Shown here: one piece after another, positions 37,543-45,794 of the stretch
Layout: every line of letters begins with the position of its first letter
How positions within the stretch are numbered: position 1 is the stretch's first letter
Made by a program: the position numbers and the translations under genes
Notes under the pieces: model-generated
Database searches by the model: none
What the model was told of the DNA's origin: nothing
Seen by the model: only the letters and a program-made list of their open reading frames with translations
Origin: Legionella sheltonii
Lineage (GTDB): Bacteria > Pseudomonadota > Gammaproteobacteria > Legionellales > Legionellaceae
Direction: 5' to 3'
Assembly: GCF_026191355.1 (NCBI RefSeq)
Contig: NZ_JAPHOQ010000003.1
Location: forward strand, 242,589-306,588
DNA length: 64,000 nucleotides

Positions 37543-38748
37543 ATGAGCTCAACAGTCAGCTCTTCTAAAGTAGGGTTCTCTTTTAGTGATTTACCAGTCA
37601 CTTGTAAATTATTATTGGCTCTTTCTTTTATAGAGGCTATTGGAGGCGGCCTATCTTACCATATTGCGTATTTTTTTAGTGTAAGCACCAATTTTAATAA
37701 ATTAAATATAGGCTTCTTAGGCTTTTCAATGGGGATTGGAGCTATTTTGGGCAGTATATGTGGTGGATACGTTACGGGAAAAGCACAAGCAAAGGGTATA
37801 ATTGGGGCAAGTTTCTTACTCATGGGCGTTGCATTTGTTATTCTAGCAAAAGTAAGTTCTTTTCATTTATCTGTTGTCTTTGTATTGTTAATGGGATTTG
37901 GGATCAACTTGTTCATCACTTGCAGTAACTCATCTTTCTTGCAGATTTCAAAAAATACCAATCACAGTTTAACGATTGCCCAATCCTATAAAAATGCACT
38001 GGAAAATACTGGTGGTATTGTGGCAATGGTTTTGATAATGCTTTTAGCGCAAAATCATTTTAAATTAGCAATGACTTTGGTCGGCGTTACTTTGATATTG
38101 TTTTCAATAGTTATTTTTCTAAAATTAGAAATCAGTAATCAGGATGTGGCTGCAAAACCCAGTGATAAAGAAGAAATTGAGACAGTCTATAGCTCGCTTA
38201 TTCCAATGTTATTTTCAGTATTTTGCATCGGTTTAACTTATGGGATACAAAAAACAGTACTAGGCATTCACTTAAACGAAACAATAGGAAATTCTTTAAT
38301 CATTGGATTTTTTTTCGCAACTGATCCCATTTTAATCGCATTATTTCAAGTAAAATTATCAAAAAGGATTGAGCGATTCAATAAACATATAGTTGCTTGT
38401 ATCGGCTGTATTTTATTAGGGGTGTCAACGTTTGCTATGGGCCTGTCTTCTACAATACTAGGAATGTTTTGTTCGCTTTTAGTATTTACTCTTGGTGAAA
38501 TGTTGTTTATGGCGTACTCCGTTGCATTATGTCATCAATATGGAAGCTCTAACCACAGTGGCCTAGGTATTGGGGCGTGGCGCAGCGCATATGCATTAGG
38601 CATGATGATTGGCCCTCTCATATCAGGAGTAGCAATGTATTATTTCAATGCCCAAAGTGCTTGGACAATATCTTCTTTGCTGTGTTTCATGAGTGCCTTC
38701 TTAGTATTTAATTCTAAAAGAGCACAGCGATTAGAAGCTGTTTATTGA
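37543..38748 (+). CDS. MFS transporter, probable exporter of the peptide cluster
   Basis: 401 residues with 12 predicted membrane segments and a central loop (about 200-215). GTGAGGG precedes ATG 37543, 43 nt after the methyltransferase, so probably the same transcript. G-x-x-x-G-x-x-x-G-G-Y-V-T-G-K at about 65-85 is the MFS loop 2-3 region. Exporters of this class move drugs or small metabolites; export of the methylated peptide product is inferred from position. The 3' end overlaps the convergent next gene by 18 nt. Confidence 0.82.
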   Translation: MSSTVSSSKVGFSFSDLPVTCKLLLALSFIEAIGGGLSYHIAYFFSVSTNFNKLNIGFLGFSMGIGAILGSICGGYVTGKAQAKGIIGASFLLMGVAFVILAKVSSFHLSVVFVLLMGFGINLFITCSNSSFLQISKNTNHSLTIAQSYKNALENTGGIVAMVLIMLLAQNHFKLAMTLVGVTLILFSIVIFLKLEISNQDVAAKPSDKEEIETVYSSLIPMLFSVFCIGLTYGIQKTVLGIHLNETIGNSLIIGFFFATDPILIALFQVKLSKRIERFNKHIVACIGCILLGVSTFAMGLSSTILGMFCSLLVFTLGEMLFMAYSVALCHQYGSSNHSGLGIGAWRSAYALGMMIGPLISGVAMYYFNAQSAWTISSLLCFMSAFLVFNSKRAQRLEAVY

Positions 38749-40038
38749 GATGCATCCTTTAAAAAAAGGCGCATCTTGACAAAAAGTGTCATTACTTAAA
38801 TGATGCACTCCAGAGTCATTTTGGAATAAATTATCAATGTCCGAAAGCCAATTTTTTTTATTCTCAAATCCATGGTAATAAAGAAATTGAGCTTTTTTGG
38901 CCTTTTCTTCAAGAATTGTATCAGCCCATTCTTCATGACTAGAAGAAAATAATTCTTTATATTTATTTGTAACGATTTTTATATTTTCAAGCTCAGAAAT
39001 TAGAGTTGCTCTTTTTCTAGACAACCCTTGGTATGGTCTAAAAATAGGATGTTGAAGGGAAAAATATACCGGATTTTTTTCAACATGTTTTTTAGGTATT
39101 AATATAGAGGGGTCTGTTTTTAGCTTATAAATGTCTTTTAAAACGTAGGCTATCCATGATGCAGGCAAGAACTCATCGGTATTGGTAAACGAAAATCCAT
39201 ATTTTTCACCTATGAGAATTTCAAAGATATATTTAGCGGTATCTTGAATAAAAAAATCTCGTTCTAAATTTGATTTATCAAAAGCAACCCTAAAAATATG
39301 TTGATAATAGTCTCCATAGTAGGTGTAAGCATAATAATGTAGATAATATTTAAAGAAATATTTATTAATATTGATCCACTCAGGATTATTAACAATGTTT
39401 TCTATCCATTTTTCAGAAAAGTAAACGATGGAGGCCCGCCACTTACTTTCAGAAGGGCAAGATTGGTAAATTCGTTTAAAGAATTCACTGTGATCATGGT
39501 ATGAATTGGGGATGGTGCAATCAATTCCAGATCGAATAAGACGATTATGGCTTCTTTTGCATCCAATGTTTTGTGTTACAAGAGTGGTTTGTGCCCCAGC
39601 TTTTACAGACAGTATGCCATTAGGCAAGTATCGTTTAAGTGGTTTTATCTGGGTTACATGTCCAATGTTAAAAAAATCCCCTTTCTTATCTATGTAAACA
39701 GGATGCGTTTCATTTTCTGAATCACCTCTTAAGTACCATTCAAAGCACTTATCTAATACAAGACCTAATGGACAACTGTGAAATCCATAAAAGAGGTCTT
39801 TAGTAATTGGTTCTTGAGATGAAAAATTATTAAGAGTTTGAAGCTTTCCTTGGTGCGGAATATAAAAGGTTTCAGAATCACCAATTAAATCACCATATCC
39901 AAAGTTAAAAACATATAGTGGGAAATCTTTTCCTGGCGCAATTTCATCAACTAAGAAAAAAAACTCAGGATTAGAGCGTTTTACTTCCTCTCTAATTTCA
40001 TCCCAACAAACTCTAGTAAAATTCCTACAAAATTCCAT
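38731..40038 (-). CDS. Protein of unknown function
   Basis: 435 residues with no family I recognise. Rich in aromatic residues (YFFKYYLHYYAYTYYGDYY near 225-245) and cysteines. No signal peptide or membrane segments are visible. It is predicted soluble, with a globular N-terminal region (FPLYVFNFGYGDLIGDSETFY) that could be an immunity or SMI1/KNR4-like fold, which is only a hint. ATG 40038 lacks a clear ribosome-binding site. It overlaps the MFS gene tail-to-tail by 18 nt, so it is transcribed toward the peptide operon and not part of it. Confidence 0.7.
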   Translation of the reverse strand: MEFCRNFTRVCWDEIREEVKRSNPEFFFLVDEIAPGKDFPLYVFNFGYGDLIGDSETFYIPHQGKLQTLNNFSSQEPITKDLFYGFHSCPLGLVLDKCFEWYLRGDSENETHPVYIDKKGDFFNIGHVTQIKPLKRYLPNGILSVKAGAQTTLVTQNIGCKRSHNRLIRSGIDCTIPNSYHDHSEFFKRIYQSCPSESKWRASIVYFSEKWIENIVNNPEWININKYFFKYYLHYYAYTYYGDYYQHIFRVAFDKSNLERDFFIQDTAKYIFEILIGEKYGFSFTNTDEFLPASWIAYVLKDIYKLKTDPSILIPKKHVEKNPVYFSLQHPIFRPYQGLSRKRATLISELENIKIVTNKYKELFSSSHEEWADTILEEKAKKAQFLYYHGFENKKNWLSDIDNLFQNDSGVHHLSNDTFCQDAPFFKGCISINSF

Positions 40039-40198
40039 ATTAGTCTTTTTGTTAATTAAGTTGCTTTTTATTTTGAATTAAAATGCGTATTTGCCAAAGA
40101 TTTTAGTGATATAAATGACAAACATATTATGCTCTAATCAAATCAAGCTTGTCAAATAAGTAAAGTACGTTGTTGTTGTCGTAATAAGGATTTTAATC

Positions 40199-40405
40199 AT
40201 GAAGATTGTAAGTGAACAGGTTATTAATGGAGAGCGTATTGCGACTCAGGTTATTGATACAATCTTAAGCAGTACAGAACACAATCTTGTTACATTATCC
40301 GATATATTTGGGATATCTTTAAATAAGCTTGTTCTGAAAAAGGGGTTTTCAAATGATGAGATCTTAATGATTGTAAAGATAGGAAATTCTTTATTCATTA
40401 ATTAA
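40199..40405 (+). CDS. Small hypothetical protein, 68 residues
   Basis: ATG 40199 has AAGGA 8 nt upstream. Composition is protein-like. The segment SSTEHNLVTLSDIFGISLNKL resembles ESTNYTLKDIAALLNCSIRQL in the small gene at 41198, and both look like a helix-turn-helix. It ends tail-to-tail with the repressor gene (4-nt overlap). A small DNA-binding accessory is possible. Confidence 0.55.
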   Translation: MKIVSEQVINGERIATQVIDTILSSTEHNLVTLSDIFGISLNKLVLKKGFSNDEILMIVKIGNSLFIN

Positions 40406-41001
40406 TAAAATACTTTAGCCCCATTCTTTACCCAACCTATTATTTGAAACATTGATGCTGATTCAAATCGAATTTGTGGCCAGTCCGGATTGATAGGTGA
40501 GCATATAAACGTATTGTCTTCTGAGCTTATTTTTCTAAATAAGTTCTCTTCTGTAGCGTTAATATGAATCAGTACTAAATCGCAGTGGTTCTGTTTTTCT
40601 TTACAGAAAGTAACTAGGTCACCTGCATTATAAATAGGAGACATACTTTTATCGTGCACAATAAAAGCAAAATCATCATGCGTTATGTTGTCTTGAATTG
40701 ATGAAGGTATTGGGAGATAACCTTCAATTTTAGATGAGGCATTGATTATAGGGATCGTTTGGAAGGGATGATCCTTCATAGGTTTGTGGTCAATATCTAA
40801 AAATAATAACCATGTTGGAGAAACACCCAATGCACTACCGAGTATTTCTGCATCTTTAAACCTGGGCGTTCTTGTTCCTCGTTCCCAATTACTAATTCGT
40901 TGCGCTGAAAAACCAGTGACTTCAGCCAACTGCACTGCAGTGAATTTTTTGTTTTTTCGCGACTCTTTAATTCTTAACCCTATTTTTAATTTTATATCCA
41001 T
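40402..41001 (-). CDS. CI-like repressor (XRE HTH plus S24 peptidase-fold domain)
   Basis: 199 residues from ATG 41001; AAGG lies 8 nt upstream. HTH at about 20-75: TAVQLAEVTGFSAQRISNWERGTRTP. The C-terminal S24 domain has HDKSMSPIYNAGD (catalytic Ser context) near 128-140. The later position that normally carries the catalytic Lys reads ENLFRKI, Arg then Lys, so self-cleavage is uncertain. It probably represses the divergent operon with xis and int, binding the palindromes at 41030-41054. Confidence 0.85.
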   Translation of the reverse strand: MDIKLKIGLRIKESRKNKKFTAVQLAEVTGFSAQRISNWERGTRTPRFKDAEILGSALGVSPTWLLFLDIDHKPMKDHPFQTIPIINASSKIEGYLPIPSSIQDNITHDDFAFIVHDKSMSPIYNAGDLVTFCKEKQNHCDLVLIHINATEENLFRKISSEDNTFICSPINPDWPQIRFESASMFQIIGWVKNGAKVFY

Positions 41002-41029
41002 ATAAAAACCTTGCAAAATAAACATAATT

Positions 41030-41054
41030 GTTTATTATAAACGTTATCGTTTAT
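41030..41054. promoter_or_regulatory. Overlapping operator-like palindromes
   Basis: GTTTAT-T-ATAAAC (41030-41042) is a perfect palindrome with a single central base. It overlaps ATAAACG-TTAT-CGTTTAT (41037-41054), another perfect repeat. A third related half, GCGTTTATTATA, follows near 41078. They lie just upstream of the repressor start, so autoregulation and control of the divergent genes is likely. The rest of 41055-41197 shows no gene. Confidence 0.65.
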
Positions 41055-41197
41055 ATTTGTGTGTATTGTTTACCTAGCGTTTATTATACACATAAGTTGA
41101 ATGAACAGTAACAAATAAACAAACCGATTTAGATAAAAAATATGCTTAGGCGTTTTCTGTAGCTATTTACAGAATAAGTTGAAAAGGAGTATTCGTT

Positions 41198-41452
41198 GTG
41201 GAAAATAACTTTAGGCTACAAATCTGTAAGAACATCATTAATTATCTATTAGAGTCAACTAACTATACTCTAAAAGACATTGCTGCTTTACTAAATTGCT
41301 CAATAAGACAATTACGTTCTATTTATTTCGATGAGTTAATGCCAACTAATCTATATTGCGAACGGGATCTTGTGAGGCTTTATCATTTAATTCTTGAACT
41401 CAATACTAATAAACAATATGTGCACCAGGGTTATAAATGGGGTTGCTTATGA
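41198..41452 (+). CDS. Small helix-turn-helix-like protein
   Basis: 84 residues from GTG 41198 with AAAAGGAG 8 nt upstream. LESTNYTLKDIAALLNCSIRQLRSIY is a plausible helix-turn-helix. It overlaps the excisionase-like gene by 4 nt and runs with xis and int, so probably a regulator of the integration module. Related in sequence to the small protein at 40199. Confidence 0.65.
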   Translation: MENNFRLQICKNIINYLLESTNYTLKDIAALLNCSIRQLRSIYFDELMPTNLYCERDLVRLYHLILELNTNKQYVHQGYKWGCL

Positions 41453-41739
41453 ATACTTTTAATATTGAAGAGGCTTCAAAGTTTCTAGGCGCCCACAGGG
41501 AAACTATCCGACGAATGGCTGCATCAGGTGAACTACCTGGAGTAAAGATAGGGCGAGGTTGGCGTTTTATAGAACAAGATCTTGCGATGTATATGCGAAA
41601 CAAGTACTCTACTTGCGATGCATCGTGGGGTGTCGATATAGGAGATAATAAATGGCACTCACGAAAAAAAATGGGTTCTGGTGGATCGACGTCACCTTCG
41701 GTGACAAGCGTATACGCAGAAGCACTAGGACTAAAGTAA
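41449..41739 (+). CDS. Excisionase-like helix-turn-helix protein
   Basis: 96 residues, ATG 41449 overlapping the upstream stop (ATGA). N-terminal MerR/excisionase-type winged helix: NIEEASKFLGAHRETIRRMAASGELPGVKIGRGWRF. The fold binds and bends DNA at attachment sites. The last 88 nt overlap the integrase gene in another frame, which may couple the two levels. Probably the recombination directionality factor. Confidence 0.8.
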   Translation: MNTFNIEEASKFLGAHRETIRRMAASGELPGVKIGRGWRFIEQDLAMYMRNKYSTCDASWGVDIGDNKWHSRKKMGSGGSTSPSVTSVYAEALGLK

Positions 41740-42656
41740 AACAACAAGCGCAACAATTCCATGATAATTTTCTACAAGATCTATGGAGTAACAAGCATAC
41801 CAAATTACCCCAACAGAAATCGTGGGTAGATGCTGTTGTGCGATGGTTAGAGGAATCAGCGCATAAACGAAGTTTAGTTACGGATAAATTTCATTTGGCC
41901 TTTCTGGACCCTTATCTTGGCCAGAAAACGTTAGATGAAATTAACGCCGAATTAATTGAATTTATTGCGCAAGAAAAAGAGCGGACTAATGTTACTCCAA
42001 CGACGGTCAACCGAATGTTGGAAATTATACGTGCTATTTTAAACAAAGCTCATAAGGAATGGCAGTGGATAAACACCATGCCATTATTCAGAATGAGAAA
42101 AGTTGAAAATAAGCGTATACGTTGGTTGAGCAGCGGACAGGCTGGTAAATTGCTTCAGGAGCTACCAAATCATTTGAAAGATATGGCCGCTTTTACTTTA
42201 GCAACTGGTTTACGCCAATCTAATGTTACTAAGTTGCAGTGGAGTGAAGTCGATTTAATTAGAAAACATGCACTCATTCACCCTGATCAATCTAAAACAA
42301 AGAAGGCGATCCCTGTTCCTTTAAACTCTCAGGCAATTGCAATTATAGAAAAACAAAAGGGCCTACACCCCTCATTTGTATTTACCTATTTTGGTAAGCC
42401 TGTTACGCGATGTAATAATCATGCTTGGCAAAAAGCGTTGGTTCGGGCAGGAATCAAAGATTTTCGTTGGCATGACTTGCGTCACACTTGGGCAAGTTGG
42501 CATGTGCAAAATGGTACCTCATTGCAAGAATTACAGCAATTAGGTGGATGGTCAGAATATGAAATGGTGTTACGTTACGCGCATCTTTCAAGTGACCATT
42601 TAAAGGTGGCAGCGGAAAGAATTACAAAAAATTCTGGCACGTTTTCGTCACTGTAA
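41652..42656 (+). CDS. int: Tyrosine recombinase (integrase)
   Basis: 334 residues with GGAG 8 nt before ATG 41652. Catalytic set visible: R188 (ATGLRQSNV), H274-x-x-R277 (WHDLRHTW), W near 300 (GGWSEYE) and Y309 (VLRYAHL). The N-terminal AP2-like and core-binding regions are as in phage integrases. The gene ends 64 nt from the 3' end of an intact tRNA-Arg, the usual layout for a tRNA-targeted element. It probably drives the element to its left. Confidence 0.93.
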   Translation: MALTKKNGFWWIDVTFGDKRIRRSTRTKVKQQAQQFHDNFLQDLWSNKHTKLPQQKSWVDAVVRWLEESAHKRSLVTDKFHLAFLDPYLGQKTLDEINAELIEFIAQEKERTNVTPTTVNRMLEIIRAILNKAHKEWQWINTMPLFRMRKVENKRIRWLSSGQAGKLLQELPNHLKDMAAFTLATGLRQSNVTKLQWSEVDLIRKHALIHPDQSKTKKAIPVPLNSQAIAIIEKQKGLHPSFVFTYFGKPVTRCNNHAWQKALVRAGIKDFRWHDLRHTWASWHVQNGTSLQELQQLGGWSEYEMVLRYAHLSSDHLKVAAERITKNSGTFSSL

Positions 42657-42720
42657 CTTGGTTTTTACGGCACGTTTCGATCCAGGTAACCGTTAACTAC
42701 CTGATTTTAAAGGTTTTAAA

Positions 42721-42797
42721 TGGTGCGCTCGGAGGGACTCGAACCCCCGACACCTTGGTTCGAAGCCAAGTACTCTATCCAGCTGAGCTACGAGCGC
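42721..42797 (-). tRNA. tRNA-Arg (anticodon TCG)
   Basis: Read on the minus strand: acceptor GCGCTCG pairing CGAGCGC, D-arm AGCTCAGCTGGATAGAG, anticodon stem CTTGG/CCAAG with loop CTTCGAA, T-arm GGTTCGAGTCC and encoded ACCA. Complete. It lies next to the integrase with its 3' end facing the element, so it probably forms the right attachment site. Confidence 0.97.
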
Positions 42798-42867
42798 AAT
42801 CGGGCATGAATTTAATGTATTTTGTCATATTACTTTCTGGTTAATTGTGAAGGTTAGTAACCAGAAT

Positions 42868-42943
42868 TGGTGGGCCGTGTAGGATTCGAACCTACGACAC
42901 AGAGGTTAAAAGCCTCCTGCTCTACCACCTGAGCTAACGGCCC
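42868..42943 (-). tRNA. tRNA-Lys (anticodon TTT)
   Basis: Minus strand: acceptor GGGCCGT, D-arm AGCTCAGGTGGTAGAGC, anticodon stem GGAGG/CCTCT with loop CTTTTAA, T-arm GGTTCGAATCC, encoded CCA. First of two identical copies 37 nt apart. Confidence 0.97.
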
Positions 42944-42980
42944 GCAGAACAAAATATTTTTTAAAACTGTACTCTAAAAC

Positions 42981-43056
42981 TGGTGGGCCGTGTAGGATTC
43001 GAACCTACGACACAGAGGTTAAAAGCCTCCTGCTCTACCACCTGAGCTAACGGCCC
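42981..43056 (-). tRNA. tRNA-Lys (anticodon TTT), second copy
   Basis: Same sequence as the copy at 42868-42943, including CCA. The tandem pair and tRNA-Arg are on the minus strand and probably one transcript. Confidence 0.97.
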
Positions 43057-43169
43057 TAAAGAGGCTGGAATAATACCGGATTAGCACAGAATTTCAAGTC
43101 TTTTTATGATGTTTCTCATAATTTTGTTGTTTTTATGAGGCACAAATACATTTTTTAAGCAAAAATAGC

Positions 43170-44045
43170 TTAATAAAAAAAGGGATCTTTAATTTGTGGG
43201 GTTTGAAAACAAATGTTTTTTTCTGTGGCCAGGATGGTCCAGTTCTGTAATTTTAGCTTCTCAGCAAGAATCGAAGCCTTATCCATGGAGGTTACAAGTA
43301 ATAAAACATCAGCACCTAAGGCGCCGCAGCCTTTGATTGCTTGAATCTCAGGATATTTTTTAAATTCATTAATAAATTGTAAGCTGTGTTCCGCTACCAA
43401 ATTTAATTCGCTTAATTTTTGATGGTAATCATTTATAGTCTTAATCAATTGTGAGGAGTTTTTTTGCTCGAATGCTTGCTGGGCTGTATCTACTAGACAG
43501 GATAAATAATCAATCTGATCGGGCAGGGTAGTATCTTGCAAATGATGATGGGTAGCCAGCTTCACTCCGGTGTGAATGAGAAAAAAAGACAGATCATGAA
43601 AGGGCCAACCATAGGATTTCAATATTTTTCGTTGTTTATTAATGTAAACACATCCTTGTTGTGATTGTGCTATTACATCATATCCACTCGGTTTTAAACC
43701 TTTTCCGGCCCATGAGGATTCATAATAGGCTTGAAGCATCTGGTTTAAATCAGCTTTTGACTCATTCAAGAAACAACCCGCCAAATAGCTTGCCAAAAAT
43801 TGGGCGCTGGAGGCACCTAGACCGCCTCGACCTGCATAAGGATCATTCCATAAAAGACCTGGCTTGAAATTTTGTTTTTGCCACCAAAGCCCAGCTGGAG
43901 ATGCGGGGTGGATTCCTGATAGCTCTTTTTGCGATCTAAGCATCAGTTCAAAACAAGGGGAAGTCGTTATAAGAAATGCAGAGGCTTCCGCTAAAGCAGC
44001 ATATTCACCTAATAAAAAGGTTTTTGCAGGAATGAGCCATTTCAT
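43170..44045 (-). CDS. GHMP kinase, probably phosphomevalonate kinase
   Basis: 291 residues. KTFLLGEYAAL at the start and the ATP-binding GRGGLGASSAQFLASY near 72-87 define the GHMP family; KGCGALGADVLLLV near 241 is the third motif. It overlaps the HMG-CoA reductase gene by 4 nt, pointing to the mevalonate pathway. Mevalonate kinase and the decarboxylase are encoded at 52371-54186, so this one most likely fills the phosphomevalonate kinase step. The exact step is inferred. Confidence 0.8.
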   Translation of the reverse strand: MKWLIPAKTFLLGEYAALAEASAFLITTSPCFELMLRSQKELSGIHPASPAGLWWQKQNFKPGLLWNDPYAGRGGLGASSAQFLASYLAGCFLNESKADLNQMLQAYYESSWAGKGLKPSGYDVIAQSQQGCVYINKQRKILKSYGWPFHDLSFFLIHTGVKLATHHHLQDTTLPDQIDYLSCLVDTAQQAFEQKNSSQLIKTINDYHQKLSELNLVAEHSLQFINEFKKYPEIQAIKGCGALGADVLLLVTSMDKASILAEKLKLQNWTILATEKNICFQTPQIKDPFFY

Positions 44046-45340
44046 ACAGCAATTGGTGTTTGTCTGATTTTAGCCAGTAAATCATGAGCATTGTTAAGGC
44101 TAATTCTTTTATGTAAATCCAACCATTTTTGCAAATGCTCTTTAAGTACGGGCATTTCATTTTCATTGGCTCCTGCAGCCAAGAGCAGGTTATCAATATG
44201 TAATTTCATGTGGCCTTGAATAATCCCTTCGGTGCATAAGGCTTTAATTGCCCCTAAATTTTGTACGAGACCTACTGCAGCAATGATTTGGGATAATTGA
44301 TTTGCTGAAGAAATATTCATCATTCGTAAACACATTTTTGCAGTCGGATGTAACGAAGTAACACCACCAATGGTCCCTACAATAATTGGTGCAGTAAGTT
44401 GACCTGTCAGTATCCCATCGTGATAGCGCCAACGCGTAATTGCTCGGTATTGTCCGTCGCGTGCTGCGTAGGCGTGAACACCGGCTTCAACCGCGCGCCA
44501 GTCATTACCAGTCGCAATTAAGACGGGATCAATACCATTCATTACCCCTTTGTTATGAGTAGCTGCTCTATAAGGATCCATTTCAGCAAAAAGCGATGCT
44601 TCTTGCAGTTTTTGACCGAGTATGGGTTCGATGGTGTGGATAGTTACTTGAGCCGTTGTTAGCTTTTGATCATTCAAATTAGATAAAATACACATGGTGA
44701 CTTCTTCACCAGTTAACTGCTCTATAGGTGTTTTCAAGTACTCAAGTACTTGATTAATAATGTTAGCTCCCATAGCGTCACAGCTATTCATAGTTAAATG
44801 AATTACCGCCATATCTTGATTATCTTCTCTTTTGAGCTGACGTAATTGAAGATCGATAACACCGCCGCCACGTTTCACCATGTTTTCTGCTACATCTTTA
44901 TTGGCTTTATTGATTAAGTACGTGCGATTTTCATGAAAAATCTGTGAGAATTTAGAAAAATCGTTCACTTTTGCCAATTGAATTTGGCCTAAAATGCATT
45001 CACCATGAACCCAGGTTTTTATATCGCCACATTGCCTAATCCATTTGGCGGATTTAGATAAAGCCGCGATGATTGATGTTTCTTCAACAGCCATAGGAAT
45101 GACATAGTCTTGACCATTGATATTGAAATTAGTGGCTACACCTAGAGGAAGTTGAAAATAACCGATAACGTTTTCAATCAGTTTATCTGCCAAATTCAAA
45201 TCTTTGATGCCGCCATTTTTAAGAAATGCGATGTCTTCAGATGTTATTGCCCCTAAGGCTAACAAGCGTTTAAAACGTTCTTCTCGTGTAAGTTTGGAAA
45301 ATCCGCGAAAAAGCTCATCAGTATTAGAAGTTAAAGGCAT
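44042..45340 (-). CDS. mvaA: Class II HMG-CoA reductase
   Basis: 432 residues with CAAAGGAGAAAGC before ATG 45340. Class II signatures: ENVIGYFQLPLGVATNF near 56-72, EETSIIAALS (catalytic Glu), NSCDAMGANIINQ, NKGVMNGIDPVLIATGNDWRAVEAG (Lys region) and GTIGGVTSLHPTAK. It reduces HMG-CoA to mevalonate, or the reverse in some bacteria. Together with the kinases and the decarboxylase here it supplies isopentenyl diphosphate. Confidence 0.95.
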   Translation of the reverse strand: MPLTSNTDELFRGFSKLTREERFKRLLALGAITSEDIAFLKNGGIKDLNLADKLIENVIGYFQLPLGVATNFNINGQDYVIPMAVEETSIIAALSKSAKWIRQCGDIKTWVHGECILGQIQLAKVNDFSKFSQIFHENRTYLINKANKDVAENMVKRGGGVIDLQLRQLKREDNQDMAVIHLTMNSCDAMGANIINQVLEYLKTPIEQLTGEEVTMCILSNLNDQKLTTAQVTIHTIEPILGQKLQEASLFAEMDPYRAATHNKGVMNGIDPVLIATGNDWRAVEAGVHAYAARDGQYRAITRWRYHDGILTGQLTAPIIVGTIGGVTSLHPTAKMCLRMMNISSANQLSQIIAAVGLVQNLGAIKALCTEGIIQGHMKLHIDNLLLAAGANENEMPVLKEHLQKWLDLHKRISLNNAHDLLAKIRQTPIAV

Positions 45341-45794
45341 GCTTTCTCCTTTGAATAGCCGGCATTAACGCAAGTTCTTATAATGCCTCGTTTGCGTTGT
45401 TCAAATAGGCTGTAGTTGTCTTGCATACCCGATTTTACTGTCTTGAAAAAAATAAAGCCAATTTTATCATAAAAGGGAAAAGCAAACTACTTGAAAATCA
45501 CGTAAGTTGGAGGAATTTGTTATATAAAGCATACCTGTTTCTGAAGTCTGAAGTGCGGATAATAGAGAATCGTTCTCTCCTGACCCACATTCAATCGAAT
45601 TACCAAATAATCCTGGCATTGTAGAATAATATCATTTCTCTATTTGGATAATATTTTTGGTTTATGATTAAAAAAAGATCTTTCAATTCATTTTTGTATC
45701 AACTCATTGTTTTTTAATTTATTTTTCCTGGTAATTATTTGTCATTAAGAGTAAATTGCACGCATTCAATTTGATTAAATTGCTGGGAGATGTT
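45341..45794. other. Intergenic region, 454 nt
   Basis: Divergent gap between mvaA and the candidate effector gene, so it should hold both promoters. A 67-residue frame at 45421 has no ribosome-binding site and no protein-like pattern. The stretch from about 45660 is strongly AT-rich. I see no clear promoter motif. Confidence 0.5.

Noticed and set aside
43156..43174. Small hairpin TTAAGC/GCTTAA downstream of the GHMP kinase
   Set aside because: Only 6 bp, A/T-rich, and no T-run on either strand after the stem, so not a convincing terminator.
45421..45624. 67-residue frame upstream of the candidate effector
   Set aside because: No ribosome-binding site, no protein-like features, in a divergent promoter gap.
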